Source of the DNA: CAVLDP01 sp963661945
GTDB lineage: Bacteria > Bacillota > Clostridia > Lachnospirales > Lachnospiraceae
Direction: 5' to 3'
Assembly (NCBI GenBank): GCA_963661945.1
Contig: CAVLDP010000003.1
Coordinates: 62,001 to 126,000, forward strand
Length of the DNA: 64,000 bases
Below the pieces are notes generated by a model. It saw only the letters and a list, made by a program, of their open reading frames with translations. It did not search any database and was not told the origin of the DNA. How positions within the stretch are numbered: the first letter of the stretch is position 1; each line of letters begins with the position of its first letter. This document shows, piece after piece, positions 6,404 to 14,786 of the stretch. A program made the translations under genes and the position numbers.

Positions 6404-9388
6404 GTGGAACGTACAGGATTAGAAGAATTATATGCAGGATTTGAAACAGCCTTTATTGATGGGTCGTTGGCATCGAACATAGCTTATCGGCCTACTTTTG
6501 TATCGAATGCGCCTGAAGAGGGAAAGAAGGTAATTTCTACGATAGAGGATGAACTTCTATCCTGTGACAGCTTTCAGATTAGTGTAGCCTTCATTACTAT
6601 GGGAGGTATTACACCTCTTCTACAGACTCTGAAGGAACTGGAAGATAGGAACATTCCAGGCCAGATTCTCACAACCAATTATCTGAACTTTAGTGAGCCA
6701 AGAGCTCTGTCTACGCTAAGTCAGCTTAAGAATATCACTTTGAAAATGTATGATGTGGAGGAATCCGGAGCAGGATTTCACACGAAGGGTTATATCTTTA
6801 AGAAGGACGAAATATATCGCATTATCATTGGCAGCTCTAATATGACATCTGCTGCACTTACAGAGAATAAAGAGTGGAACACTAGAATTATCTCTACGGA
6901 GCAGGGCGAGATGGCACAGAAGATTGTGCGAGAATTCAGCACTTTTTGGGATTCGGACTATGCTTATTCGTATGAGGACTTTATAGAGTCTTATAGCAGA
7001 ACCTATGAGATTGTCAGGAAACAACGCCAGATTGCCAAACAGGATGAAGTTGTTTCTTTAGAGAAATATAAGCTAAAACCTAATTCCATGCAGGTTGGAT
7101 TTATCGAGAATTTACGTAAGATTGTAGATGCAGGAGAGAATAGAGCTCTGCTTATTTCTGCGACAGGAACAGGTAAGACTTATGCTTCTGCATTTGCAAT
7201 GAGGGAGCTTTCTTTTCAGAGAGTCCTCTTCTTGGTGCATAGAGGTCAACTTGCCAGACAGACGATGAAGTCTTATGAGAAGGTTTTTGGACATTCTGTT
7301 TCTATGGGACTTTTGGGCGCTGGACATAGAGACTTTGATGCAGATTATGTATTTGCTACAGTTCAGACCTTGAGCAGGGATGAGCATCTTATGGCTTATA
7401 GAGGGGATGAATTTGACTGTATTATTCTTGATGAAGCCCACCATGTTCCTGCAGACACCTATCAGAAGATTATGAATCATTTTAGGCCTAAGCTCTGGCT
7501 TGGAATGACCGCAACTCCTGACAAAAGAGATGACAATATAGAAGGGCGTAATGTATATGAGATTTTTCATCATCAGATAGCCTATGAGATTCGTTTGCAG
7601 CAGGCTATGGATGAGAATCTTCTGTGTCCATTTCATTATTTCGGCATTACGGATCTGTCTGTTATCGGAGATGAAGCGGATTCGAGCAGAGATTTTGGTA
7701 GACTGACATCTGATGAGCGACTTAAGCATATTATCGATCAAGCGACTTATTATGGATATAGTGGAGATAAGGTCAAGGGGTTAATTTTCTGCAGTGGTAT
7801 TCGTGAATCAGAGGAGCTTTCCGCTAAGCTTAATCAGACGATAAATCCTGAGACAGGAAGATATTTCCGCACGATTTCTCTAAATGGTAGCGCATCAGAG
7901 GAAGAGAGACAGGTTGCCTTTGAACGTCTTGCTATGGATGAGGATGATGCTAAGGATGGGAAAACTCCGCTGGATTACATCCTGTCCTATGAGATTCTAA
8001 ATGAAGGCGTCGATATTGTGGAAGTGAATCAGGTCATCATGCTTCGTCCGACGGAATCTCCTATTGTCTTCATTCAACAGCTTGGAAGAGGTCTTCGTAA
8101 GTCCTATAACAAGGAATATGTTGTGATTTTGGATTTCATTGGCAATTATCAGAATAACTTTATGATACCGATTGCCCTTTCTGGAGACCGCAGCTACAAC
8201 AAGGATAATATTCGCCGATACGTTATGGAGGGCGGTCGCGTGATTCCTGGAGCATCTACGGTGCATTTTGATGCAATCAGTAGAGAGAAGATTTATCAAT
8301 CTATTGATCGCATGTCTACAACGAAGGCCATGCTTAAGGACAAATATTTTGCTCTGAAGGATCGCCTTGGACGAATTCCGACTATCCTTGATTTCTATGA
8401 GAATGGAGAGATTGATCCCATGCTCTTTGTCGAGTATTCGAGGTCCTATGATCAGTTTATTCGACTTGTGGACGTAGAATATAAGATATCATTTTCAGAA
8501 GATGAAGAGAAGATACTTGAGTATGTGTCGAATTTCATTATGAATGGTAAGCGAATCCACGAGCTTCTAATGCTTAAGCTTCTTCTGAAGGATGGAGAAT
8601 TCACAGAGGCTTCCTTCCGCGATGAGATGAAGGCCCTACACGAGATTTATCGAGAAGAAGACTATTCTTCTGCCTATCATGTTTTAACAGGCGAGTTTCT
8701 TAATGCACCTACGGACAAGAACCGATATAGTGATATAGAACTAATCTCAACCGTTGGTGCGATGGACCAGAACTACAAGAGAGCGCTCTCTTTCTATGAG
8801 AAGCTTAAGAATCAGAATTTTGAGAGAGAATTAGAACGATTAGTAGAGTATGGTTTGCTTCGATATAAGGACATTTATCACAACCACGATGAGAATAATC
8901 TGGTTCTCTATCAGAAATATTCCAGGAAGGACGTTTGCCGAATCCTAAACTGGGAGAAGGATAATAGTTCTACAATGTATGGTTATCGAATTAAGTATGG
9001 GACTTGTCCGATTTTCGTTACCTATGAGAAGGCAGATGACATTGCAAGCAGTACGAGATATCTGGATGAATTCGAGAAGTTGTCCGAGGAACCTGAGATT
9101 CGCAGCAATCGAATCTTCAGTTGGATGACGAGAAGCAAGGTGACGCTCGATAGTGTGGAAGCGAAGAAATTAATTCACGCCAGGGAAGAAGGACTGAAGG
9201 TTCTTCTCTTCCTCAAGAAGAGCGATGGTGAGGGAAGCGATTTCTATTATATGGGGCAGGTAGATCCTCTTTCCTGGGAAGAAACGACAATCCTCGATGA
9301 TAATAAACGCGAGCTACCTATCGTCAATTTTAAGCTCTGCCTTAGACAGGAAGCCAGAGATGATATCTTTGATTATTTTACAGCTTAG
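6404..9388 (+). CDS. PLD-nuclease / SF2 helicase / DUF3427 protein
   Basis: The start is GTG 6404, six bases after GGAGGTG (6391-6397); the in-frame GTG at 6389 overlaps that site and is rejected. The product has 994 residues. The N-terminal phospholipase-D-like nuclease domain (about 20-200) contains HTK near 125 and GSSN further on. The superfamily 2 helicase core (about 225-600) has Walker A ATGTGKT (~250), DEAH (~342), TAT and the arginine motif QLGRGLRK (~560). The C-terminal third (about 640-994) matches DUF3427. Such proteins are predicted DNA translocases/nucleases found in variable regions and suspected of roles in DNA repair or phage and plasmid control. The PLD motif is single, so two chains may be needed for an active site. 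It is first in a tight cassette with a NUDIX gene 8 bp downstream. The domain call is strong; the biological role is inference. Confidence 0.9.
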   Translation: MERTGLEELYAGFETAFIDGSLASNIAYRPTFVSNAPEEGKKVISTIEDELLSCDSFQISVAFITMGGITPLLQTLKELEDRNIPGQILTTNYLNFSEPRALSTLSQLKNITLKMYDVEESGAGFHTKGYIFKKDEIYRIIIGSSNMTSAALTENKEWNTRIISTEQGEMAQKIVREFSTFWDSDYAYSYEDFIESYSRTYEIVRKQRQIAKQDEVVSLEKYKLKPNSMQVGFIENLRKIVDAGENRALLISATGTGKTYASAFAMRELSFQRVLFLVHRGQLARQTMKSYEKVFGHSVSMGLLGAGHRDFDADYVFATVQTLSRDEHLMAYRGDEFDCIILDEAHHVPADTYQKIMNHFRPKLWLGMTATPDKRDDNIEGRNVYEIFHHQIAYEIRLQQAMDENLLCPFHYFGITDLSVIGDEADSSRDFGRLTSDERLKHIIDQATYYGYSGDKVKGLIFCSGIRESEELSAKLNQTINPETGRYFRTISLNGSASEEERQVAFERLAMDEDDAKDGKTPLDYILSYEILNEGVDIVEVNQVIMLRPTESPIVFIQQLGRGLRKSYNKEYVVILDFIGNYQNNFMIPIALSGDRSYNKDNIRRYVMEGGRVIPGASTVHFDAISREKIYQSIDRMSTTKAMLKDKYFALKDRLGRIPTILDFYENGEIDPMLFVEYSRSYDQFIRLVDVEYKISFSEDEEKILEYVSNFIMNGKRIHELLMLKLLLKDGEFTEASFRDEMKALHEIYREEDYSSAYHVLTGEFLNAPTDKNRYSDIELISTVGAMDQNYKRALSFYEKLKNQNFERELERLVEYGLLRYKDIYHNHDENNLVLYQKYSRKDVCRILNWEKDNSSTMYGYRIKYGTCPIFVTYEKADDIASSTRYLDEFEKLSEEPEIRSNRIFSWMTRSKVTLDSVEAKKLIHAREEGLKVLLFLKKSDGEGSDFYYMGQVDPLSWEETTILDDNKRELPIVNFKLCLRQEARDDIFDYFTA

Positions 9389-9396
9389 GAGGGAAT

Positions 9397-9804
9397 ATGA
9401 AGACAGTACATGTTGTAGCTGCAATTATTCATACATGTGACGAGGATGGTAATCCTATTATCTTTGCGACCGAGAGAGGTTATGGTGACTTCAAGGGAGG
9501 CTGGGAATTCCCAGGAGGTAAAATAGAAATCGGCGAGACCAGCGAGGAAGCCTTGGCTCGTGAAATTATGGAAGAATTAGATACAAAGATTGCTGTTGGT
9601 GAGCATATTTGTGACATTGAATATGACTACCCTACATTTCATCTTTCCATGGAGTGCTTTCTCTGCGAGGTTATTGCAGGAGACCTTGTTCTGAAGGAAC
9701 ATGAGGCAGCGAGATGGCTAAAGCTTGATGAACTTGATACGGTTGACTGGCTTCCCGCAGACCAAGACGTAGTAGCCCTATTAAAGGCAGAAGGAATAGA
9801 GTAG
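9397..9804 (+). CDS. NUDIX (MutT-type) nucleoside triphosphate pyrophosphohydrolase
   Basis: The product has 135 residues and starts behind AGGAGGG, 8 bp after the helicase gene, so translational coupling is likely. The complete Nudix box is visible: GG-K-x4-GE-TSEEALAREI-MEEL (about residues 40-62), with the REUxEE metal-binding Glu residues intact. Length and the (R)EFPGGK context fit the MutT/CTP pyrophosphohydrolase group, which hydrolyses oxidised or non-canonical (d)NTPs to monophosphates. DUF3427 helicases and NUDIX proteins often occur as neighbours, so the two probably work on the same nucleic-acid or nucleotide problem. The exact substrate cannot be read from the sequence. Confidence 0.9.
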   Translation: MKTVHVVAAIIHTCDEDGNPIIFATERGYGDFKGGWEFPGGKIEIGETSEEALAREIMEELDTKIAVGEHICDIEYDYPTFHLSMECFLCEVIAGDLVLKEHEAARWLKLDELDTVDWLPADQDVVALLKAEGIE

Positions 9805-9821
9805 ATAGAAGAGGCAGAGGG

Positions 9822-11906
9822 ATGAATATGGGGGATGGAATTGTTATTCCACATCTTGGAATTCTCGTTACGACATTTTGTAATTTGAACTGTAGGAATT
9901 GTGCAGATTTAATTCCTAAGCGAGAGAATTATATTTATGAATTTGAGGATATTGTTTCAGATTTGAGTCGTCTGCTTGATAATGTCTCTTCTATTGAGGA
10001 AGTGCTGATTATCGGTGGCGAGACACTTATGTATCCTAGGCTTGAGGAGATTATCGATTTCTGCGGAAGCTGTGACAAGATTCATAAGCTGATCATCACG
10101 TCAAATGGTACAATACAGCCTTCGGACGATTTGATGGAATGCATAGAGAGAAATCAGGTATGCATGCGTATTAGTGGTTATCCAGAGCATGTGGCACCGA
10201 ATCGAGTTGATATCCTTGAATCATTTGCAGCTCACGGTATTTCGACAGAGGACCTTCGGAACATGACCTGGGCTGATATGGGGGACCGTAAGAAGCGTAA
10301 TCATACAGAAGCAGAATTACAGCAGATTTTCATGACCTGTGCTATGGCAAATTGTGTGACGCTGCAGAAGGATGGCCGTATTTTCTACTGCTCGAGATCT
10401 ATGAGTGCCTACGAGACGGATCTCTATCCAGATATACCGGCGGAGGAATATATCGATGTCAGGCATGAGGAAGATCTTGCTGCAAGTATTGATAGATTCT
10501 TTCATATTCCATATCTTACAACCTGCGATTACTGTGATGGCATCTCCTGTGCTACAACCAAATATTATCCTGCTGCGACGCAGATTCTGGACAAGGGCAT
10601 TTTCTTAGAACTGTTGGGACTGGTCTCTAGCCTTCATAGTGATAGGGAACATGCTGATGTAATAGTGGTGGCAATCAGTCGTATCCTAATTGATTATGCT
10701 ACAGATTTATATGATTTGGATGATTATCTGATATGCATGCGTGCAATAGAAGAATTTTTGACTACGCATGGTGATGAGGCTTTTGATAGATTGCTTGAGT
10801 CGATGATTCGCCTTACGAATAGCATTACGGATGACTATAATTTTGTTGCAAGTGATGATGTAGCATTTACGCGAGAGAACCAAAATCATTCAAGCAGAAA
10901 TCGGATAACGGTTGGAAGAGTCGGAGGAAGAGGAACAGAAGAGCTGCTCTTTGATGATGCAGAGATTCTAGAGGAGTTCCACAAGAGATATTCGCTGGAT
11001 TATGCTGAGTATAATAGGGTTTTCCTCGAGACAGAATTTGAGCGATTAGAATCTGAAGATATTACGTGTGCTGTTTGTGGACTTTCTTATACGCAATCTG
11101 GAATAGTACAGGAATTGATGCCGGTAGGGACAGTGAACCTGTCGGTGACAGGGCAGGATATTCCTTATTCCCTTCTGATGGCAAGGAAGGCAATTGAGAT
11201 TCGCCCAGAGATTAGAACACTGATTATTCCGATGACCTATTATCATGGCTTCTATGATATTTCATCGGATGATGCATTTATTCATAAGGACATCGTCCGG
11301 AGGGTGAACATACCGCTACTTGGTGAAGCGAGAAATTACGATTCCTCGGTGGAATATGTGATTGCAGCTAGCGAAGAGCCTACGCTTGAGATTTATGATA
11401 GAATCTTTGATTTTCATGAAGTGCAAAAGGAAGTAGAGGCAGGAATTAGAGAATATCTAGTAGATAAGGATTTCTTCAATGAGATATACCCACAGTCACC
11501 ATTTGGCGGACTGAAATTCGACTACAAGACCTTGAGCGAGGAAGAGCGTTTTCAGTCAGCAAAGATTACGGCAGAGTTAAATGAGCGCGTTGTAACGAGT
11601 AGCGGTCAGGAAGAGGTCGCGAAATACCTAAGAGAACTTCTTCCAGAATTAACGAAGGATGGAAGACGCGTGATCTTCTTCCTCCCTCCGATGACGAAAT
11701 ATCTATATGCAGCCTATAGTGATGAGCTGAAGAATAATTTCAGAGATCAGACGCTTCCTCTTCTTAGTGAATTTGATAATGTATTCTTCTATGATTTCGC
11801 GCAGCATGAGATTTTTATGGAAAATGATTTCAATGATTATGAACATTTGAATTATAATGGTGGAGTGAAGCTGACGAAGCTTCTTGCAGAACTTATCGAG
11901 AGATGA
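9822..11906 (+). CDS. Radical SAM protein fused to a C-terminal SGNH/DltD-like domain
   Basis: The product has 694 residues. ATG 9822 and ATG 9828 each have a GAGG at about 7 bases, so the start is ambiguous by two codons. The N-terminus is a radical SAM domain: CNLNCRNC (C20, C24, C27) for the 4Fe-4S cluster, GGET at the glycine strand, then Cys clusters (CAMANC, FYC, CDYCDGISC; about 165-245) like an auxiliary SPASM-type cluster region. The middle (about 250-370) is helical and unassigned. The C-terminal part (about 410-694) looks like an SGNH or DUF1574/DltD-type fold, with GLSYTQSG (420-427, candidate Ser422) and DYEHLNYNGG (D672/H675) as the catalytic blocks. This pairing suggests a dual modification enzyme, one half radical chemistry and one half ester or acyl transfer. 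The substrate is unknown. It lies 17 bp after the NUDIX gene. Confidence 0.75.
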   Translation: MNMGDGIVIPHLGILVTTFCNLNCRNCADLIPKRENYIYEFEDIVSDLSRLLDNVSSIEEVLIIGGETLMYPRLEEIIDFCGSCDKIHKLIITSNGTIQPSDDLMECIERNQVCMRISGYPEHVAPNRVDILESFAAHGISTEDLRNMTWADMGDRKKRNHTEAELQQIFMTCAMANCVTLQKDGRIFYCSRSMSAYETDLYPDIPAEEYIDVRHEEDLAASIDRFFHIPYLTTCDYCDGISCATTKYYPAATQILDKGIFLELLGLVSSLHSDREHADVIVVAISRILIDYATDLYDLDDYLICMRAIEEFLTTHGDEAFDRLLESMIRLTNSITDDYNFVASDDVAFTRENQNHSSRNRITVGRVGGRGTEELLFDDAEILEEFHKRYSLDYAEYNRVFLETEFERLESEDITCAVCGLSYTQSGIVQELMPVGTVNLSVTGQDIPYSLLMARKAIEIRPEIRTLIIPMTYYHGFYDISSDDAFIHKDIVRRVNIPLLGEARNYDSSVEYVIAASEEPTLEIYDRIFDFHEVQKEVEAGIREYLVDKDFFNEIYPQSPFGGLKFDYKTLSEEERFQSAKITAELNERVVTSSGQEEVAKYLRELLPELTKDGRRVIFFLPPMTKYLYAAYSDELKNNFRDQTLPLLSEFDNVFFYDFAQHEIFMENDFNDYEHLNYNGGVKLTKLLAELIER

Positions 11907-11922
11907 TTAGGAGGGATTTGTT

Positions 11923-12228
11923 ATGGTAAAGCATATTATTGTATGGACACTGAAGGATGAATACGATGGAGAGAAAAAGGCTGAGATTCTAAGGGGCATG
12001 AAGGAGAATCTGGAAGGCTTAAAGGGACAGGTGCCGGGCCTTCTCGAGATCAAGGTTGAGACGAAAGGCCTAGCTTCTTCAACGGGGGATTGCATGCTTG
12101 ATACGACTCTTGAGAGCGAGGAAGCTCTGAAGGCATATGCGATTCATCCAGCACATGTTGCTGTAGCGGATACTTATGTTCGCCCATATACAGCAATTAG
12201 AAGCTGCTTTGACTATGTGATTCATTGA
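11923..12228 (+). CDS. Dabb-family (stress-responsive alpha/beta barrel) protein
   Basis: The product has 101 residues and starts behind TTAGGAGGG, 16 bp after the radical-SAM gene. The start MVKHIIVWTLKD and the later HPAHVAVADTYVRPY are typical of the Dabb family, small dimeric ferredoxin-like barrels. Members range from stress proteins of unknown activity to polyketide-type cyclases. Tight spacing makes it the last gene of the helicase cassette, though Dabb genes also travel on their own, so the functional link is weak. No catalytic residues can be assigned. Confidence 0.85.
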   Translation: MVKHIIVWTLKDEYDGEKKAEILRGMKENLEGLKGQVPGLLEIKVETKGLASSTGDCMLDTTLESEEALKAYAIHPAHVAVADTYVRPYTAIRSCFDYVIH

Positions 12229-12239
12229 ATTCATATAAT
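12209..12239 (+). promoter_or_regulatory. Promoter for the 91-residue protein gene
   Basis: TTGACT (12209-12214) and TATAAT (12234-12239) are near-consensus hexamers with a long 19-bp spacer, lying across the end of the Dabb gene. An inverted repeat TAATAAT/ATTATTA (12236-12242, 12252-12258) overlaps the -10 and could be an operator. Confidence 0.5.
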
Positions 12240-12286
12240 AATTAGTGTAAGATTATTATATTGTAATGTATTTGGGAGAAGAGATA

Positions 12287-12562
12287 ATGACTAGAATAGA
12301 GCCACTAAGCAAGAACACCTCGCTTGAAGAACTTGAGAATATGATGAAGGTTGGACACGTAGTAGTTTTGCCATTCAAGGTTGCACAGAATGTCTACATT
12401 ATTCAGAACCATAAGCCACAGAAGGTTATGGTTACGGATATCAGCATGGTTGGTGTGCAGCTGAATGGTGTATTCTCTACGTGGGAATCCATCGAGGATA
12501 ATGGTGGAATCTATGTATCAGAGTATGATGCATTGTCCGCTATGGCTGCTCGTGGTTTATAG
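12287..12562 (+). CDS. Conserved-looking hypothetical protein, 91 residues
   Basis: The ATG at 12287 (product MTRIEPLSKN...) is preferred because GGGAGAAGAG lies 3 bases upstream and because an upstream in-frame ATG at 12266 has no ribosome site. The protein alternates short beta-like stretches (VGHVVVLPF, NVYIIQNH, KVMVTDISMVGVQL) and ends MAARGL. There is no signal peptide, membrane helix or Cys motif. I do not recognise the family. It lies 12 bp before the phosphodiesterase gene and has its own promoter, so the pair may be a small operon. Confidence 0.7.
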   Translation: MTRIEPLSKNTSLEELENMMKVGHVVVLPFKVAQNVYIIQNHKPQKVMVTDISMVGVQLNGVFSTWESIEDNGGIYVSEYDALSAMAARGL

Positions 12563-12574
12563 TGATGGACTTGA

Positions 12575-14440
12575 ATGACACCTGAATTATTTTTTGAACG
12601 GCTAGTGTCTTGGTGGAAGCGATTTGCTAATTTGCTTGTCTATAATGGCAAGACACTATTTGCTTTTGAATGTATCTACAAATTCATATCTGCCGCTGTC
12701 TTTGTGCCAGTTCTCTACCTTAGCATTGGTTGGGTAGCACGACTTGCTGGCTTTTCCTATGTGACAAGTGACAATTTTTGGACATTTATGAGGCACCCGC
12801 TTATTATTGCTTATGCGGTAGTGCTTCTTCTTGTCTTGTCCTTTTATTCCATGATCGACATTAGTGCGGTTATCTATATCATCGATCAGGCTGACCAAAA
12901 GGTAAAGGTCGGTCTCTTGCAGCCGATACGCTTTGCATGCAGCAGGGCAAGGCATGCCTTTGAACCCAAGAATATCATGATAGCTGTTGTTGTCCTTATC
13001 ATGATTCCATATCTAAACTGTGGAATTCTCTCTAGTGTTGTTGGTTCATTTTCCCTACCATCCTTTGTAGAACGATATATCGATAGCAAGACATCTCTTA
13101 GTATTCTTGCTGTTGCGGCAGCAGTTCTTGTTGCCTTTTATCTGCTTCGTTGGTTATTTGGCTTTCATTACTATTCTCTTGAGAAGTGTGATTTTAATGA
13201 GGCCAGGAGACGAAGCCTTCGCCTCATGCAGAAATATTGGCTGTATGACGCAATCGTAATTGGACTGATTCAGATTGTATATTTCCTCATTTCCAAGATT
13301 GTGTCGCTAGCTGCATTTCTTGCACTCAAGCTTCTAAATGGTCTTATGACAATCTACAATTGGCCGGCTACAGTCCTGCTTACAGGAATTCTATTTTTCC
13401 TTGTGATTATGGTTATGATTTTCTCCACTGTTGCAGTGCCAATCAGTTATGCCTGTATCTCACTGATGTTCTATATTAGTAAGGAGTCTCTTGGAGAAGA
13501 AATCGTTCGAACCAAGGCAGAAGATATGGTTGTGACAGACCGTATGATTCGAAATGGTAAGCGGGCAGTGTGGATTTCACTCCTTGTTTCCTTTGCGGTT
13601 GTAGTCGGTTATATCGCTGGATACGCACGTGGGCAATATGCCATGCATGTGGAGAGCCTGGGTACAGTTGGTGTTACTGCACATAGAGGCTCCTCTTCTA
13701 CGTATCCTGAGAATACCATGTCCGCCTTCTATGGTGCCAAGGCAGAAGATGCGACTTGTATTGAGCTTGATGTGGAGCAAAGCAAGGATGGAGTAATCTT
13801 CGTATGTCATGATTCTAACCTGGAGAGAATTACGGGAGAGGATGTGAATTGCTGGGAGCTCACCTATGAGGAGATTCGAGCTCTGGATGCTGGCAGCTTC
13901 TTTAGTACTTTGTATCGGGAAGAGTATATGCCTACGCTTGAGGAGGTTATTGAATTTGCATCGACGAACAATATTGATCTGAATATCGAACTGAAGCCGA
14001 CGGGCCACGAGACGAATCTGGAGCAAGGTGTCGTTGATCTAATTCACAAGCATAATTTCGCGAATCACTGCGTGGTGGCATCCCAGGAGTATGATGTGCT
14101 AAGTAGGGTTAAGGCTATCGATAGTAATATTATGACCATCTATGTGACAACAGTTGCATATGGAGACGTGGCAGCAATGGATGCTGCGGATGGTTACAGC
14201 ATTGAAGCAACCACAATTACAGCTGGTATTGTGAAGAAGATTCATAATGCAGGTAAAGTAGTCTATGCGTGGACGGTGAATGATCAGGACGAGATACAGT
14301 CTATGATTGATCTTGGTGTAGATAATATTATTACGGATGATGTGCTTACTGCCAGAAAGTGTATCTATGGAGCGGAGGCCTATAACTTAATAAGTAAGTA
14401 TCTGCATGTGTTTACCAGAGATTCTCTATTTGCCAGATAA
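12575..14440 (+). CDS. Membrane-anchored glycerophosphodiester phosphodiesterase
   Basis: The product has 621 residues. The N-terminal half (about 1-360) is a multi-helix membrane domain of the GPDPase_memb type. The C-terminal half (about 365-605) is a GDPD catalytic TIM barrel with AHRG (H370, R371), ENT, IELDVEQSKDG, HD and NIELKP, the metal-binding and acid/base residues of the family. It hydrolyses glycerophosphodiesters to glycerol-3-phosphate plus alcohol, probably from phospholipids or lipoteichoic-acid breakdown products at the outer face of the membrane. Start ATG 12575 has no clear Shine-Dalgarno, which may mean coupling to the preceding gene (12 bp apart). A terminator hairpin follows at 14447. 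Confidence 0.93.
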   Translation: MTPELFFERLVSWWKRFANLLVYNGKTLFAFECIYKFISAAVFVPVLYLSIGWVARLAGFSYVTSDNFWTFMRHPLIIAYAVVLLLVLSFYSMIDISAVIYIIDQADQKVKVGLLQPIRFACSRARHAFEPKNIMIAVVVLIMIPYLNCGILSSVVGSFSLPSFVERYIDSKTSLSILAVAAAVLVAFYLLRWLFGFHYYSLEKCDFNEARRRSLRLMQKYWLYDAIVIGLIQIVYFLISKIVSLAAFLALKLLNGLMTIYNWPATVLLTGILFFLVIMVMIFSTVAVPISYACISLMFYISKESLGEEIVRTKAEDMVVTDRMIRNGKRAVWISLLVSFAVVVGYIAGYARGQYAMHVESLGTVGVTAHRGSSSTYPENTMSAFYGAKAEDATCIELDVEQSKDGVIFVCHDSNLERITGEDVNCWELTYEEIRALDAGSFFSTLYREEYMPTLEEVIEFASTNNIDLNIELKPTGHETNLEQGVVDLIHKHNFANHCVVASQEYDVLSRVKAIDSNIMTIYVTTVAYGDVAAMDAADGYSIEATTITAGIVKKIHNAGKVVYAWTVNDQDEIQSMIDLGVDNIITDDVLTARKCIYGAEAYNLISKYLHVFTRDSLFAR

Positions 14441-14442
14441 AG

Positions 14443-14472
14443 AAAAAAGCATCAAGCGTTTGCTTGATGCTT
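14443..14472 (-). terminator. Bidirectional terminator between tRNA-Leu and the GDPD gene
   Basis: An 11-bp stem AAGCATCAAGC/GCTTGATGCTT (14447-14457, 14462-14472) has loop GTTT. On the minus strand it is followed by a run of T (complement of 14443-14448), so it ends the tRNA transcript. On the plus strand the T-run is short, giving weaker termination of the phosphodiesterase gene. Confidence 0.85.
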
Positions 14473-14476
14473 AAAA

Positions 14477-14559
14477 TGCGGGCAACAGGACTTGAACCTG
14501 CACGAGGGTTACTCACTAGAACCTAAATCTAGCGCGTCTGCCAATTCCGCCATGCCCGC
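14477..14559 (-). tRNA. tRNA-Leu (anticodon UAG)
   Basis: This is an 83-nt class II tRNA on the minus strand. The acceptor arms GCGGGCA/TGCCCGC are complementary, with discriminator A. The D-arm region is present, and the anticodon stem CTAGA/TCTAG carries loop TTTAGGT (anticodon TAG, reading CUN codons). A long variable arm typical of tRNA-Leu precedes the T-arm GGTTCAAGTCC. CCA is not encoded. It stands alone with its own promoter and terminator. Confidence 0.96.
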
Positions 14560-14579
14560 ATGTCGTACCGACAAGGGAT

Positions 14580-14608
14580 ATTCTATCTGATTTTCTACTT
14601 GGAAGCAA
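14580..14608 (-). promoter_or_regulatory. Promoter of tRNA-Leu
   Basis: Reading the minus strand, TTGCTT (complement of 14603-14608) and TAGAAT (complement of 14580-14585) are separated by 17 bp. Transcription would start about 14 bases before the mature 5' end. Confidence 0.65.
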
Positions 14609-14685
14609 CTATTATTTTGGAAGAATTTATAGTCAGAATATTCTTTATCTAATTAGTTGTGAACGACAATTTTAACTACTATATA

Positions 14686-14714
14686 TTGTATTTGTGGCTT
14701 GAATTTTGTATACT
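14686..14714 (+). promoter_or_regulatory. Possible promoter of the chemoreceptor gene
   Basis: TTGTAT (14686-14691) and TATACT (14709-14714) have 17-bp spacing. The -35 is weak. No sigma-28 (flagellar) type promoter was seen here. Confidence 0.45.
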
Positions 14715-14786
14715 TTACATAGATATCATCGGGAAGATGGGAGAGCTTTGCTTTCCTTAGAATTTAGAGAGGATAGGGGATTTAAT

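Noticed and set aside
7112..7741. 209-codon open frame on the minus strand
   Set aside because: It lies inside the helicase gene, has no ribosome site, and its translation is rich in residues typical of antisense shadow frames.
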